From the NCBI GenBank assembly GCA_036924085.1, contig JAVGWX010000025.1, forward strand, positions 29,248,450 through 29,312,449: 64,000 nucleotides of DNA, given 5' to 3'. This document shows, one piece after another, positions 1 through 10,290 of this stretch. The position numbers and the translations under genes are program-made. A model generated the notes under the pieces. That model was given only the letters and a program-made list of their open reading frames with translations. It did not search any database and was not told the origin of the DNA. The DNA is from Ariolimax columbianus. Taxonomy: Eukaryota; Mollusca; Gastropoda; Stylommatophora; Arionidae. Every line of letters starts with the position of its first letter. Within the stretch, counting starts at the first letter, position 1.

Positions 1-74
1 AGTGCTGTGATGGGGATCGAACCCAGCACCTTTGTATTGTGAGCTGTGCCACTTAACCACTCCGTTCCCTCAGT
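1..74 (-). mobile_element. SINE-1 tRNA-like head, cut by window edge
   Basis: Read on the minus strand this is the tRNA-like 5' head of SINE-1. The B-box core GGTTCGATCCC lies near positions 16-26 and the A-box (AGTGGTTAAGTGG-like) near 50-60. The body would continue to the left of position 1. It is a SINE head, not a tRNA gene. Confidence 0.85.
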
Positions 75-297
75 CAGAGTATATGGACAGCAACACATTT
101 GACCTCCTTTAGGAAGCCTTCGTCAAAGCACTTTGAAATCACAATAATTGGTTGCTGTAGCACTCAGTTTTACAGGATGAGATTGATAGCCTCAGTTACA
201 CATATAATAATAATAGCCGTCCATGGTAGGCGATAATGACAACAGCAGTCAGGCATGTTGTGTTGCACCTCACCGGTGAGTCCTGAGGCGGCTGTAT

Positions 298-456
298 AGT
301 TCCTTTTCTGCGTTTGTTCTCAATTTCCCTCTACCAAGCCCTGAACAGTGCTTTGTAAGTGGCAGATGTAGTCTGGAGAATGGAATGCGTTGTGTCACCA
401 GTTTGCAGTTTGACTGCGATAATTTGCAACTTTCAGCCCAACACATCCGTCCAATT
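298..456 (-). mobile_element. SINE-2 3' half, degraded
   Basis: Matches the 3' half of SINE-2 on the minus strand: GAGAACGAACGCAGAA-type tail, CCCTGAA box, and the conserved stretch around GACTGCGATAATTTGCA. It is 5' truncated and diverged compared with the copies at 45554 and 62309. Confidence 0.8.
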
Positions 457-504
457 ACACCACACATAGTCCAATTCTAGCACAGAATCCCCTTCGACAT
501 TTGC

Positions 505-657
505 AGCATGTACGGGTCCGACTTCAGCATGCATTTTATGTAAGGGTCTGCTTCCTTCTGCATTTTCTAAGGGCTTACTTCCTCGGGGTAACGGCCGGTG
601 CTGTGGTGGGGATCGAACCCAGCACTTTCGGATTGTGAGCCGTGCCACTTAACCACC
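505..657 (-). mobile_element. SINE-1 copy
   Basis: The minus strand shows the tRNA-like head (B-box GGTTCGATCCC at about 608-618) followed by the SINE-1 body with CTTAGAAAATGCAG and CTTACATAAAATGCATGC. The 3' end is missing beyond about 505. Confidence 0.85.
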
Positions 658-1147
658 CTGACATTTCAATTGAGTTGAATAGTCTGAGCTTGATATGTTT
701 GCTCAGTGTCGTTGATTTCCTGATGTTGATGAGCTGATTAAAGGCGCATGAGGTCAAAGCAATTCTAGTGGAAATTTCTTTTGTGGCATCTCCATCTTGT
801 CATTTTGCTTCCCAGGTATGCGTAGTGTTGACTGACTATACGCATTCCCTGTTTCAGCTCCATACATTAGTTTGGAGATGCGATTGTCTAGCACGTATAT
901 ATGTGTGCAAATCACTCTTGCTCATTTTTGAGGGTCAAAGTATATTTTCACTGTACACTTCTATCAAGCGTCAAGAGCAGCAGTATGGCGGAATACTCTC
1001 TCTTCGCTGCAAAAGTGCTAGGTTCTTTCTTTTTCTTGCTGGTATTGATCCAGAACAGTTTATTGTGATATCTGTGTCTTTCGGCCCATCACAGCCGGTT
1101 TTAGAACAGTAATTTTTGGGACAGTTATAACTTCCCTCGTCGACTCT
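658..1147. other. Unassigned stretch
   Basis: The + strand is open from 768 to 1112 (114 codons), but the translation resembles no family I know and lacks flanking splice or family support. I treat it as noncoding. Confidence 0.4.
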
Positions 1148-1276
1148 ATTCTCTTAGCCAGACTGCACAGGTGGAGCCTATTTTCAGGCCGTCTCTTGGA
1201 AGAGGAATATGGTCTTGGTCAGATCTGAATCAAGCAGCCAGCTATGAGTCGTTGGCTAATGTCAGTTCATTCAAGC
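1148..1276 (-). mobile_element. SINE-2-related fragment (divergent subfamily)
   Basis: Related on the minus strand to the 5' half of SINE-2: the stretch from TGAATGAACTGAC through GACTCATAGCTGGCTGC to CAGTCTGGCTAAGAG. The same divergent subfamily recurs at 14630-14770, 19740-19895 and 43318-43460. Confidence 0.65.
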
Positions 1277-1436
1277 TGTATCTTTGGGCTTCACTAGCCC
1301 TATTTGTGTGTGTGTGTGTACTACCGAAAGATGGCGACCAAGCAACAGCTGCTCTCATGGTCTGCGATGTTCGTGTGGTTTGTTCGTTTCAACTAATGTA
1401 TGGAGTGCAGTATTGTGTGACGATCATTTTCTAGCA

Positions 1437-1700
1437 CGACCTGGAAGCCTTCGTGCGTAATTTTCCTCGAAATTCTGAGAAAACACAATCTGTTCTTCAT
1501 GTTGTATAGGACGTCATTACAGATCCTCGGTTGGTGTGCACGACCTACTTGGAAATTGCGTCCATTTTCATTGCATGCCACGACTGGAATCTCCACTCAG
1601 CCGTGGGTTAATGGTGCCTCATCTAGACCTAAAGATGTGGGCGCCGGTCAGCAGCAGCGTCTTCTAGTCTACGGGTGGGGGCTGCTGCTTTCGAGAGGTA
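1437..1700 (+). repeat. Dispersed repeat R-A, copy 1
   Basis: About 260 bp here is closely repeated at 49745-50030 in the same orientation. Shared blocks include GGTGTGCACGACCTACTTGG, a CATTGCATGCCACGA block and GGTCAGCAGCAG. No coding potential or terminal structure is recognised. It is probably part of an unidentified transposon. Confidence 0.75.
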
Positions 1701-2021
1701 CGATTCTCAAATTGTCAAGAAATATTATTTTGGGACCAAATAATAACCACTGTACCCTAAGTAACAGACTTGTGGAACACTCACTGCGAAGTGCTGAGTT
1801 CCTGTAGACCCAGCTATAAATGGGTACCTGCTATGAAGCCACCTTTTCTTTTTTTACCCTGCTATGCATCTAATCAAATGTTATTATTGAGGGTTGTGCA
1901 TGGAACTGGGAGCCTTAGTACGAGACGTGTTCAAATGAAACCAGACCAAACTGCAATAAGTAAACATGCCTATGATGCGCATGAGGATGTCACTTCTGGT
2001 GTAAACAGCACATCCCAACCG

Positions 2022-2518
2022 TCACAATTTCATTATCCTCCGACTCATAGTTTGCTCAACAGACCATTGAAAAGATGTCGGGTGTGATACGGAATCCGCC
2101 CAGAGTTGATCAGCGAGCGATGATTCGGTTTGTTAGAGCTGAAGGATGTCGACCAGTTGACATTCATCACAGAATGCAGGCAGTGTATGGTGACAAAAGT
2201 GTGACGAACGTAAGCTCCAACGATGGCTCACCCGAATTTCTACATCAGTTTTGGCGATGACATCTTCTGATTTAACAATATGCGCCTGACCTGGTCTTGG
2301 AAGATCTTTCGTTAACTAACGTCCTTCTTTAAACATCGTTGTCCACTTCTTCACTGCTGTCTTCAACATACTTTTGTAACCATACACTGCCTGCATTCTG
2401 TGATGAATGTCAACTGGTCGACATCCTTCACTCCCGCCATGTTTTCAACGGTCTGCTGAGGAAACTATAAGTAGGTAGATAATGAAATTTTGCAAACTTG
2501 ACGGTAGGTATATGCTGT
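2022..2518. mobile_element. Mariner fragments in inverted (fold-back) arrangement
   Basis: On the + strand, 2075-2215 encodes the N-terminal helix-turn-helix of a mariner/SETMAR-type transposase (QRAMIRFVRAEG, then VDIHHRMQAVYG). A second copy of the same segment runs inward on the minus strand at about 2290-2455. The flanking noncoding sequence (CAATTTCATTATC at 2025, GATAATGAAATTTTG at 2477) is also mirrored. Two copies of the same 5' end therefore face each other across about 100 bp. No catalytic DDD domain is present. Confidence 0.75.
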
Positions 2519-2925
2519 TCACATCAGCGCGCAGCAAGAAGACCATAAGAATAATGAGAGGAGACAGATATTACAATTGTGCACATCATCATCAAGTATA
2601 GGGCTGGTGGCATATAGAACCCTAGAGGCATTTCATGCTTTTTGAAGTTGTGTCCAGTGGGGATAATGCTATATGCGACAACCTTCTTTAGTGAGCTGTA
2701 GTGCACCACGTGACGTAGGTATTGGTGTGGTTTAACCATGAGTTAAGGCTCCCTGCAACCCTGTCCAATTATTTGCCTACTTCATCGCACTTTCTGATTG
2801 ATCGCTAGAGTCATTGCACACAGTTTAACCCAGGTGCTCCATTCTTCTCGATATTTTTTAAGAATCTCAGCACAACGCACGAGCTCCGTAGCACCGGTGT
2901 GGATCCCGCAATAGATTGAGTCGAT
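2519..2925. other. Unassigned stretch
   Basis: No gene, tandem repeat or recognised transposon was found. A short minus-strand open stretch (2524-2739) looks like chance. Confidence 0.4.
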
Positions 2926-3326
2926 TTTTTACATAATTTTGAATTTTCCCCGGGCAGCCGCCATTAAGCCTACTCTTTTAGATTTTTAATGTGCTCACCG
3001 CTGCATATGGGAGTCTGATCTCTTCTTCTTCTGCGTTCATTCTCAATCTCCCGCTAATAAACCCTGAACTAGGCTTTGCAAGTAGAACGATGTAGTCCGG
3101 AGAACGGCATGCGTTATGTCACTAGTTTACAGCTTGACTGCAATATTTGCACCTTTCAGTCCGACACATCTGTCTTCGGCCAAGTCTGATCTCTGCTACC
3201 CAGAATCTGGGGAAATTCCAGAAAGTTCACATGAAAGAATCACAGTCTCCACCGTGATTTGAACCTTCGACCTCCAGCACAGAGGCCGACGTCTTACCTC
3301 GAGACCACTCAGTCCCCATTTAAGTC
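2926..3326 (-). mobile_element. SINE-4 copy split by a SINE-2 insertion
   Basis: The minus-strand head at 3245-3326 has an A-box-like TGGTCTCGAGG and a B-box-like GGTTCAAATCAC, followed by ACGGTGGAG. The body continues to about 2926 (GATTTTTAATGTGC). It is interrupted at 3023-3182. A related copy, also on the minus strand, lies at 63530-63720. Confidence 0.75.
3023..3182 (-). mobile_element. SINE-2, 5'-truncated insertion with TSD
   Basis: This is the 3' end of SINE-2 on the minus strand, starting with the TTCTTCTTC tail complement. It is flanked by a perfect 11-bp duplication AGTCTGATCTC at 3012-3022 and 3183-3193. Truncation at the 5' end plus a TSD is the signature of target-primed reverse transcription. 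Confidence 0.85.
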
Positions 3327-3335
3327 TTTCTTGGC

Positions 3336-3656
3336 TTGAGTCCTGAACATTGAGTGAAGTGTGTGGTTGCAGAATGAACACTGAGCGAAGTGGGCGGCCA
3401 TGGGCTGAGTTAAGCCAGTGGTCACGGGCTGAACTCTGAGATAAGTGTGTGGCCATGGGTTGAACTCTGAGATAAGTGTGTGGCCACGGGCTGAACTCTG
3501 AGTTAAGCCAGTGGTCACGGGCTGAACTCTGAGATAAGTGTGTGGCCATGGGCTGAACTCTGAGTTAAGCCAGTGGTCACGGGCTGAACTCTGAGATAAG
3601 CGAATGTTCACGGACTGAACTCTGAGATAAGTGTGTGGCCATGGGCTGAACTCTGA
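3336..3656 (+). repeat. Minisatellite, 31-bp unit
   Basis: Tandem units of about 31 bp alternate between two types, one with GTGTGTGGCCATGGGCTGAA and one with AGCCAGTGGTCACGGGCTGA. This gives a partial 62-bp higher-order pattern. Apparent minus-strand open frames here are repeat artefacts. Confidence 0.9.
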
Positions 3657-3697
3657 GAATAATCCAAATTATAGACATTGTCAACATACATTTGGTT

Positions 3698-3960
3698 TGA
3701 GGTTGTTGTTTGCGAATGCCCACAGTGAATACGTTACTCTTTTGTGCGCCCTGAAAAGGACGTTAAGTGGCGGGTTACAGTAGATTTTCTCACATCCCGA
3801 GCATGCTGATGAAGGCCGACCAGGGTCCTCCAGGCAGTTGTGCTATGCTTGGCTTCATCGTAGTAGTGTCACTCACTACTACGGGCATCACATCGCTCCC
3901 TCACCTCCAGACTGCGATAAAAACAGCCCGTTTCCAGGGAGGGCTACTAGGAAGCTGAGG
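3698..3960 (+). repeat. Dispersed repeat R-B copy
   Basis: Carries the recurring block CGCCCTGAAAAGGACGTTAA, CACATCCCGAGC and CTCCAGGCAGTTGTGCTATG. Related copies lie at 8483-8550, 14860-15620, 16838-17020 and, inverted, 61663-61775. It is an unclassified interspersed repeat. Confidence 0.75.
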
Positions 3961-4004
3961 TGTGGTCTTGGCCAGTATGTTTAGCCTGGCCCTGACTAAC
4001 ATGT

Positions 4005-4073
4005 CTGATCAGTATATTTTGCCTGACCCTGACTAACTAGTCTGATCAGTATATTTTGCCTGACCAGGCGTTA
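4005..4073 (+). repeat. Short tandem duplication
   Basis: Two near-identical units of about 37 bp containing GTCTGATCAGTATATTTTGC. Confidence 0.85.
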
Positions 4074-4099
4074 GTCTTTCACCCCTTGGTGTGAGAAAA

Positions 4100-4805
4100 A
4101 AAGTGAAGTCCTACCGGACTCCATTTTGGGACCAATTTCGTTATTGAAAAATATATAAACGATTTGGGCAATGATATTGGATCCATGATTGCAAAATTCA
4201 CTGATGACACAAAACTATGCAGTCCAAGCTCATCTAAAGCAGAAGTGGATATATTGAGGTATGATTTAGATCAAATTTGGAAATGGTCTGAGAGCAGGCA
4301 AATGGAGTTTAATGTAAATAAATGTACAATAATTCACATGGGTAGATCCAATTTGGAACATAACTACTGAATGGGAGAGAACAATATTAGAAATTGAGAA
4401 ACGGAAAAGTACCTAGGGGTTATCATAGGTCATACAGGTAATGTGAGTGAGCAAGTCCAGGCAGCAGTGAAAAAGGCATTGTTAGGTATGATCACAAATA
4501 TCAAACATAGGAGCAAGGAAGTGATCGTCAAACTGTATACAGCTTTAGTTAGACCTAGATTGGAGTACTGTGTACAGGTGTGGAGTCCTTATCATAGAGG
4601 GGATATAAACATGCTGGAAAGAATACAAAAAAGAGCATCAAAGCTGATAGTGGGATTCCAGAATTACAGTTATGAGGAAACTGATAAATTAGACTATAAC
4701 AAGTTTTTCAAAATACAACAGCCTACAAGAACAAGAGGGCATAGCTGAGAAATTAACCACAGAAAGGTCCAGATTAGATATTAGGAAATATTTTTCAAGT
4801 TAAGA
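4100..4805 (+). pseudogene. LINE-C (CR1/Rex-like) reverse transcriptase fragment
   Basis: The + strand encodes, with frameshifts and one stop near 4368, the C-terminal half of a non-LTR reverse transcriptase. It shows YINDLGNDIG, then KFTDDTKL (the FADD-type catalytic box with A changed to T), KYLGVII, and the thumb/C-terminal block LVRPRLEYCVQVWSP and ERIQKRASK. A minus-strand relative lies at 35491-36170. Dead copy. Confidence 0.85.
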
Positions 4806-4970
4806 TGAAAATTACCAGTATGTTTGATTTCTTGCTTTGGTTTGCGATCATTGGACGCTTTATTTTGTAATTGGTTGAAGGTCAATAGAGCCTTTGATAT
4901 TGCACTTATTGCTTCATATATCGCCCATTTTCTTTTTTAAAGAATTTTTGCATTTTAAATACATGACACT

Positions 4971-5138
4971 GGCTATTTTTGAATATTTATGGCAGATAAA
5001 TAATATACTTGACAATTGTTCGAATGTGTGTGTGTGTTTGAGAGAGAGAGGGCTATTTTTGAATATTTATGGCAGATAAATAATATACTTGAAAATTGTT
5101 CGAATGTGTGTGTGTGTCTGAGAGAGAGAGAGAGATGA
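4971..5138 (+). repeat. Tandem duplication with TG/GA microsatellites
   Basis: Two copies of an about 82-bp unit (GGCTATTTTTGAATATTTAT through a (TG)n and (GA)n run). The second copy has a longer GA run. Confidence 0.9.
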
Positions 5139-5361
5139 ATTATTTGTACTGCTCTGTTTAAATCATAGAAATCACTCCAAACTCAGCTGGTCGTTAGTCT
5201 CTGTTAATGGTTGGGTGCACAGCGTTAATTGTTGGACATGTGTCTGTCCTAGAACGGTTAAACTGCGCTGTTAGCTACCTCGTGTGGCATTCTCAGTGTA
5301 GAAGTGGACCTATTCTCATGTCTGTCACGCACACGGTTCTCCTAGAAATCATTTCGGTGAT
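5139..5361. other. Unassigned stretch
   Basis: Nothing recognisable before the SINE-1 at 5362. Confidence 0.4.
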
Positions 5362-5612
5362 TTAGGGGACGGCGTGGCTTAGTGGTTAAATGACACGGCT
5401 CACAACCAGAAGGTGCTGGGTTCGATCCCCATCACAGCACTGGCCGTTACCCCGGGGAAGCAAACCCTTAGAAAATGCAGGAGGAAGCAGACCCTTACAT
5501 AAAATGCATGCTGAAGTCGGATGCACTGGGCCGACAGGAGCAAAATAAAAACGCACACCGCCTTGGGGATTAGAGAAATAAGGCGAACGCCAAAAAAAAA
5601 TTAAAAAAACAA
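5362..5612 (+). mobile_element. SINE-1, near full length
   Basis: This is the best plus-strand SINE-1. Its tRNA-like head has an A-box (TGGCTTAGTGGTTAA at about 5373) and a B-box (GGTTCGATCCC at about 5419). The body contains CTTAGAAAATGCAGGAGG and ATGCATGCTGAAGTCGGATG. A 3' domain ends in GAAATAAGGCGAACGC, followed by an A-rich tail. RNA polymerase III transcription is inferred from the two boxes. Confidence 0.9.
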
Positions 5613-5694
5613 AACAAAATTTGGTGCTTTTAAACCAGTCGTTCTGTTTACATCAGTAACACGGAAGATAAAATCATTTCTTTTTCTTCGTTCA

Positions 5695-6185
5695 TCTTCA
5701 GATCAAGGTCCAGTTTTCTCTTACAAAGGCTACCACCGTTGTTTGTAAGGCTGTTTTATCTCTGTACAGCTTTTGTCTCATATCTGTCTCATGAGACCAG
5801 TATTGTTCTCTCTCTTCCTGCGTAAGCATGCAGCTTTGTAGGATCTGCTCCATGGTCATGGTATGCTCCCCATATGGACACGTCATCTGTCCCAATCCTC
5901 ATTTTGTTGTAAAGATGACCCTTGAGTCTGTTATGCCCAGTTCTCAGTCTGAAGATGATGGCTTACTCTTCTCTAGTGAAATTTAAGTATATGCCTTCTT
6001 TTCAGTGTTCAGTCCATTTCCCCCTGACGAAGCTTTAATCATGTTCTTGGCCTCATTATATATGATGCTCAGGTCTGTTTGTGGGGATGATCCTCCACTC
6101 TTTGCTAGATTGTCTGCAGCTTCATTGCCTTCATAATTACAGTGGGAGGGATCCACTGTATGACCAACCTTGGCTGTTCTGCTGA
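5695..6185 (-). pseudogene. LINE-R relative: RNase H end and C-terminal domain
   Basis: The minus strand encodes, in broken frames, the RNase H end (DPSHCNYEGNEAADNLAKSG, carrying the last catalytic Asp in NEAAD). The LINE C-terminus follows (CPYGEHTMTMEQILQSC, a CCHC-like motif) and ends AFVRENWTLI plus stop near 5698. The same sublineage occurs at 35325-35490 and seeds the array at 36246. The order matches the 3' end of an I-like non-LTR element. Confidence 0.8.
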
Positions 6186-6467
6186 GAGCTGTGTCAGTGG
6201 GTACAATGAAACATGTAAGTGATGGTTGTTACTTTCCGTGTCCGATAACCTCACATAGTTCTTCACCCAAAACCAGCCACCGTCTGTGCTCTTCCATTTG
6301 CCACCATCAGGTCCTCCACTGTACAGGACTCCTGCATCCTAGGACATATCAGGTGTTCCATGTCCTGGACGGCCCACACATTCACAATATTCATTGTCTG
6401 CAAATCCCGACTTTTTCAGACCCACACCTGTTCTTAACCTGTTTATAGATCTCCACATAGTATAGGG

Positions 6468-6735
6468 AGCCGCGTAGCGCAGTGGTTAGCGCACTGGCTT
6501 CGCATCTGAGTGGTCCTGGGTTCATTCCCCAGTTGAGGCGGTAATGTTTTTTTCAGACCGCAATGGCTCTCGGGTCGACCCAGCCTTAAATGGGTACCGG
6601 TTCAGTCCGGGAAGTAAAAGCGGTGAGGGAGAGGAGATGCCTACCGCCCTCATATAGCCGAGCCTTTGAAATGTGAGATCGCTAACACCTCACACCCCTA
6701 CGGCAGTAATGCTATGGGATACTTTACTTTTACTT
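6468..6735 (+). mobile_element. SINE-3 copy
   Basis: The tRNA-like head has an A-box GTAGCGCAGTGGTTAGCGC and a B-box-like GGTTCATTCCCC. A central domain with TTAAATGGGTACCGG follows, then a 3' part with CTACCGCCCTCATATAGCCG and a tail of TTTACTTTTACTTTAC. An inverted relative lies at 20533-20806. The TGTAAATGGGTACC-type core also occurs at 1817, 10731, 12968 and 59528, which suggests a shared SINE central domain. Confidence 0.85.
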
Positions 6736-7240
6736 TACGTAGAATATGGCAAATCATGTCCTAGTGCAGGTTCTTCTTTGATCTCATCCAACCGTGGCAC
6801 CACTTTTCTATGTGGTTTCACTCGGAGCTATGTTCTGAGGTATGTACAGTCCGCAGAACACTTCCTTGATTTCAGTCGTATTTCTTCTGCTGTATGTCCA
6901 GAAAAGTATTTCACAGGTCTACTTTTGTCTCTCAACTTCAGATGCGACACATCTTCTAATATCCGGAGGTGTGATACCAGCGATTGCATAGACTGTGTCC
7001 ATTGGTGTCGGTTTAAGGCATCCTGTTACAATTTGACATGTCTCATTTACTTTACTGCCACATCGACCTGTTTCGTGTGTGTAGATACATTTCATGATGC
7101 CGCATACTCCACTGAGAGGTGGTTCAATGGCAAGACTAGGACAAAAGAAAAAGTAAACCTATCTCGAAATGTCAAAGCTTTATCACATCACCCAATGACT
7201 GTGCCATCTAGAATGATCGTTTCCCACTGGCATTGAAAAG
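6736..7240. other. Unassigned stretch with long plus-strand open frame
   Basis: The plus strand is open at 6673-7236 (187 codons), but the frame starts inside SINE-3. The translation is Cys- and Ser-rich with no family resemblance. I do not call it a gene. Confidence 0.35.
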
Positions 7241-7299
7241 GGTACCCGGTTCAGCCTCCGGGTATCGGCACACTCCTTCAATCAACTTATCTTTTTTTT

Positions 7300-7392
7300 C
7301 CAAGATGTTTGCCTCACTAGTTTCCACTGGCGGAGGAGCGCCATTTTCCACCCCAGACCGTAGTCCATTGGGCGATATCAGGACGCAAGTGG
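7300..7392 (+). repeat. Dispersed repeat R-C copy
   Basis: The core TTTGCCTCACTAGTTTCCAC, followed by TGGCGGAGGAGCGCCATTTT and GGGCGATATCAGGACGCA, recurs at 27172-27247 and 30640-30700. It is probably a short SINE-like repeat. Confidence 0.7.
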
Positions 7393-7739
7393 GTACCTGG
7401 CTTACTGTAAGGCAAAAGGGACAAACAATTTATGGCCTCGTACAATGAAGTCTTTATCACTTCATCCCTGACAGCAGTGTTTGCTTTTAAACTACCTTTG
7501 CCTATAAGAAGCAGCGTAGACTAGGAGTGAAAACGTCCATTTCACAATCCCGATACGCCTCCAAATACGAAAAGTAATGGCAGCCTACCGGACAGCACAC
7601 CTGCCAAGAAACTTACAACAGCCAAATATTGGCAGTTGTAAGAGGGGACGTTCCGCATAGGGCATGCTACTTACTTTACTTACCAATTGTGAGTAGTGTC
7701 TGAGCTAAGGTGAGGTCCCTGTCATTAGCAACAAAAATA

Positions 7740-8320
7740 TTTGTCAGTCTGAGAACTTGGCTTGAGTAGCTTAGGAGAAGAGTCAAATTACAAGATAATA
7801 CATTAGAAGTTTGCCATTCTGGCGTGTGAACTTGGCTGGGGTAGCTTAGGAGAAGAGCCAAATTACAAGATAATATATTAGAAGATTGTCATTCTGGCGT
7901 GTGAACTTGGCTGGGGTAGCTTAGGAGAAGAGCCAAATTACAAGATAATATATTAGAAGATTGTCATTCTGGCGTGTGAACTTGGCTGGGGTAGCTTAGG
8001 AGAAAAGCCAAATTACAAGATACTACATTAGAAGTTTGCCATTCTGGCGTGTGCATGGGTGAGAACTTGGCTTGAGTAGCTTTAGATAAGAGCCAAATTA
8101 CAAGGTAATACATTAGAAGTTTGCCATTCTGGCGTGTGCATGGGTGAGAACTTGGCTTGAGTAGCTTTAGAGAAGAGCCAAATTACAAGGTAATACATTA
8201 GAAGTTTGCCATTCTGGCGTGTGCATGGGTGAGAACTTGGCTTGAGTAGCTTTAGATAAGAGCCAAATTACAAGGTAATACATTAGAAGTTTGCCACTCT
8301 GGCGTGTGCATGTGTGTGCG
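7740..8320 (+). repeat. Minisatellite, 75/85-bp units
   Basis: About seven units contain AGCCAAATTACAAG and CATTCTGGCGTGTG. Early units are about 75 bp. Later ones are about 85 bp because of an added TGCATGGGTGAG. The array therefore holds two unit types in blocks. Confidence 0.9.
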
Positions 8321-8579
8321 TACAACTTGAAGTTGCATTGAGTTCTTGCTTGTTTCTCTGCATGATTAACAACATCAGATGTCATCTGACATGCCTAGGT
8401 CAAGTGTTTTCTCTGTCTTTAGACATTCAGTAATACAAGGATACTCAGTGACCTTTGACTTAAGTCTCTCATCTTCTACCATGTTGTTGTTGTTGTTAAT
8501 GAATAGGTGTGCCCTGAAAAGGACGTTAAGTGGCAGGTTGAATTTTTAAAAAAAATTCTCCCAGCAACTCATCATGTCT

Positions 8580-8815
8580 GAGGATCAAGTCGCTGAGCGG
8601 TGAATGAGCTGCAGGGTCAGTGACCTATAGCTGCCAAGACCCTTCTATACCTCCACACTGTGATCCTGGATAACAGGCTGCAACAGAGCCTACTGGTTAA
8701 GGAGAAGCGATCGAAAAGTGAAGGCTAGCCCGGTACTAAAAAAAATGCTTGCTGAAGTCGAATGTGTTGGACCGAAGGTGCAAATATCGCAGTGACTAGG
8801 ACACAACGCATTGCG
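8580..8815 (+). mobile_element. SINE-2 copy, diverged, 3'-truncated
   Basis: Follows SINE-2 from GGATCAAGTCGCTGAGCGG through AGACCCTTCTATACCTCC and GTGTTGGACCGAAGGTGC to ACACAACGCATT. It is then replaced by a LINE fragment. An R-B fragment lies just upstream (8483-8550). Confidence 0.8.
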
Positions 8816-8819
8816 TTTT

Positions 8820-9420
8820 AAATACATGCCCAAACAAGGAAAGGCGGCAGCTGTCCAGGACCTCGATACAGTTGGAAGATTAGTCTTAGTAGAGACCTGG
8901 ACATTGCGTACGAGATCGTACCAACAAATTCCAAGAATGTGCCACTGATTGCGCATATGAAAGGACTCGAGTCTTGAAATGCCTTTTTTCAGGTTTCGGC
9001 TCCATACATTAGCACTGGAATCACGCGTGACTAGTAAACACGCAGCTTTATCTACTATTGTTCCACACACAACGGAGGTCATTCATCACCGAAGCAGCGA
9101 GACCAATTCGTCTAGACATATCTGGGCTACTGCGTCCGTCAGAAGACATTGTGCTTCCGAGATAAGAAAGTTCATCTACACTTGCCGCTGTGTGACCACG
9201 AACTACTATATTGTGGGACCTTGTATCAGAGCCAAGATACTGAATTTTGGTCTTCATCCCTGAGATTGATAACTGCATATTTTGCACCTTACTATCCAGA
9301 TACTCAAGACTTTGCAGCGCTGTGCTATCCAGGCTTAGCAGGACTATGTCATCCGCGTAGACGAGATCCCAGGAGATTGACTAATAACAGTCTGTCGGGG
9401 TGTTGGTTTCCAGTTTGACA
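8820..9420 (-). pseudogene. LINE-T reverse transcriptase C-terminal fragment
   Basis: The minus strand, over several frames, encodes DELSYLGSTMSSDGRSSPD and IGLAASVMNDLRCVW, then FHMRNQWHILGI and a SLFGHV-type block. These are the thumb and C-terminal region of a non-LTR reverse transcriptase. The 47712-48235 fragment is from the same lineage. Frames are broken. Confidence 0.8.
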
Positions 9421-9662
9421 GTCTGAAAATTTAGTCACATACTGTAGGTCAAAAGTCTATAAAAACTTAAAAACTCACTGACTGCACCAGAAGCACAGCG
9501 ATACCCAAGTTACGGCCACAATACCTTGATCAGGAACAAAGAACAAACTAAAACAACTAACCAATCACAACATGACGTATAACGACGATATAATACAGTT
9601 TAACATTCTTGTTTCCATATTATTTGTATTACGTCAGACATTTAGACTTACTCATTTTCAGG

Positions 9663-9868
9663 TACACCAGACGACTTGTCGATCCACGAAATCGCCACAA
9701 CACACTGATGGTGTTCTTGACGTACCCATTTTTGGGCACACCAGACGACTTGTCGATCCACGAAATCGCCAGAACACACTGATGGTGTTCATGACTTACC
9801 CATGTTTGGGCACACCAGACGACTTGTCGATCCACGAAATCGCCACAAAGCACTGATGGTGTTCTTAA
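9663..9868 (+). repeat. Tandem repeat, 74-bp unit, three copies
   Basis: Units start at 9664, 9738 and 9812, each with ACACCAGACGACTTGTCGAT. The third copy is partial. Confidence 0.95.
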
Positions 9869-9869
9869 C

Positions 9870-10098
9870 CAGATCAGCATATCTGTTATTATCCACTAGA
9901 AACGTATTTATAACATCTACATAAACAAACTAAACAGACCTACCTCAGACAAGTCTGTTGCTACAACTTAACGCTATCGCCCTCAATAATGAAATAACCT
10001 TCCAAATCCACATGAAACTGAAAAATTCTTTTAAAATTGTCTAAAGCCAAAAGGCCGTTGTGTTTGGGGTAGGGGAAGTGGTCTTGCTTTTGATTCAG
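9870..10098. other. Unassigned, probable CHTOP intron
   Basis: AT-rich with no recognised element. It would be intronic if the exon proposed at 10099 is real. No earlier CHTOP exon could be recognised upstream of it in this window. Confidence 0.4.
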
Positions 10099-10128
10099 CC
10101 GTTTCTATAGCAAAACCAGTGTTAATCG
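10099..10128 (+). CDS. Possible 30-nt CHTOP exon
   Basis: A pyrimidine-rich tract ending CAG (10096-10098) precedes 30 nt, followed by the strong donor GTGAGT at 10129. In the phase required by the next exon it reads RFYSKTSVN, then an Arg codon split across the 162-nt intron. The joined Arg-Phe-Thr-Gly-Gln-Asn includes the GQN seen in vertebrate CHTOP just before its Arg/Gly-rich region. The evidence is phase and splice sites only, so this is tentative. Confidence 0.35.
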
Positions 10129-10290
10129 GTGAGTATACATTAACAATGTCACCAGCGAATTTTTTCTCCATTGGTTCGGTAAATGCTAAGTTGGCAGCCA
10201 TTACCAGGAAGTGGTCAAGAACATCACATGCTCTCTTTTGTATATATCTCTCAATTCATTTTTTTGTTTGTTTTCTATTCACAATTTTAG

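Noticed and set aside
5373..5440. tRNA genes at 5373, 6478, 21600, 34945 and similar sites
   Set aside because: A- and B-boxes are present but always joined to the same SINE bodies and lacking proper acceptor stems, so they are SINE heads.
6673..7236. 187-codon plus-strand frame
   Set aside because: Starts inside SINE-3, shows no family resemblance, and has no splice or promoter support.
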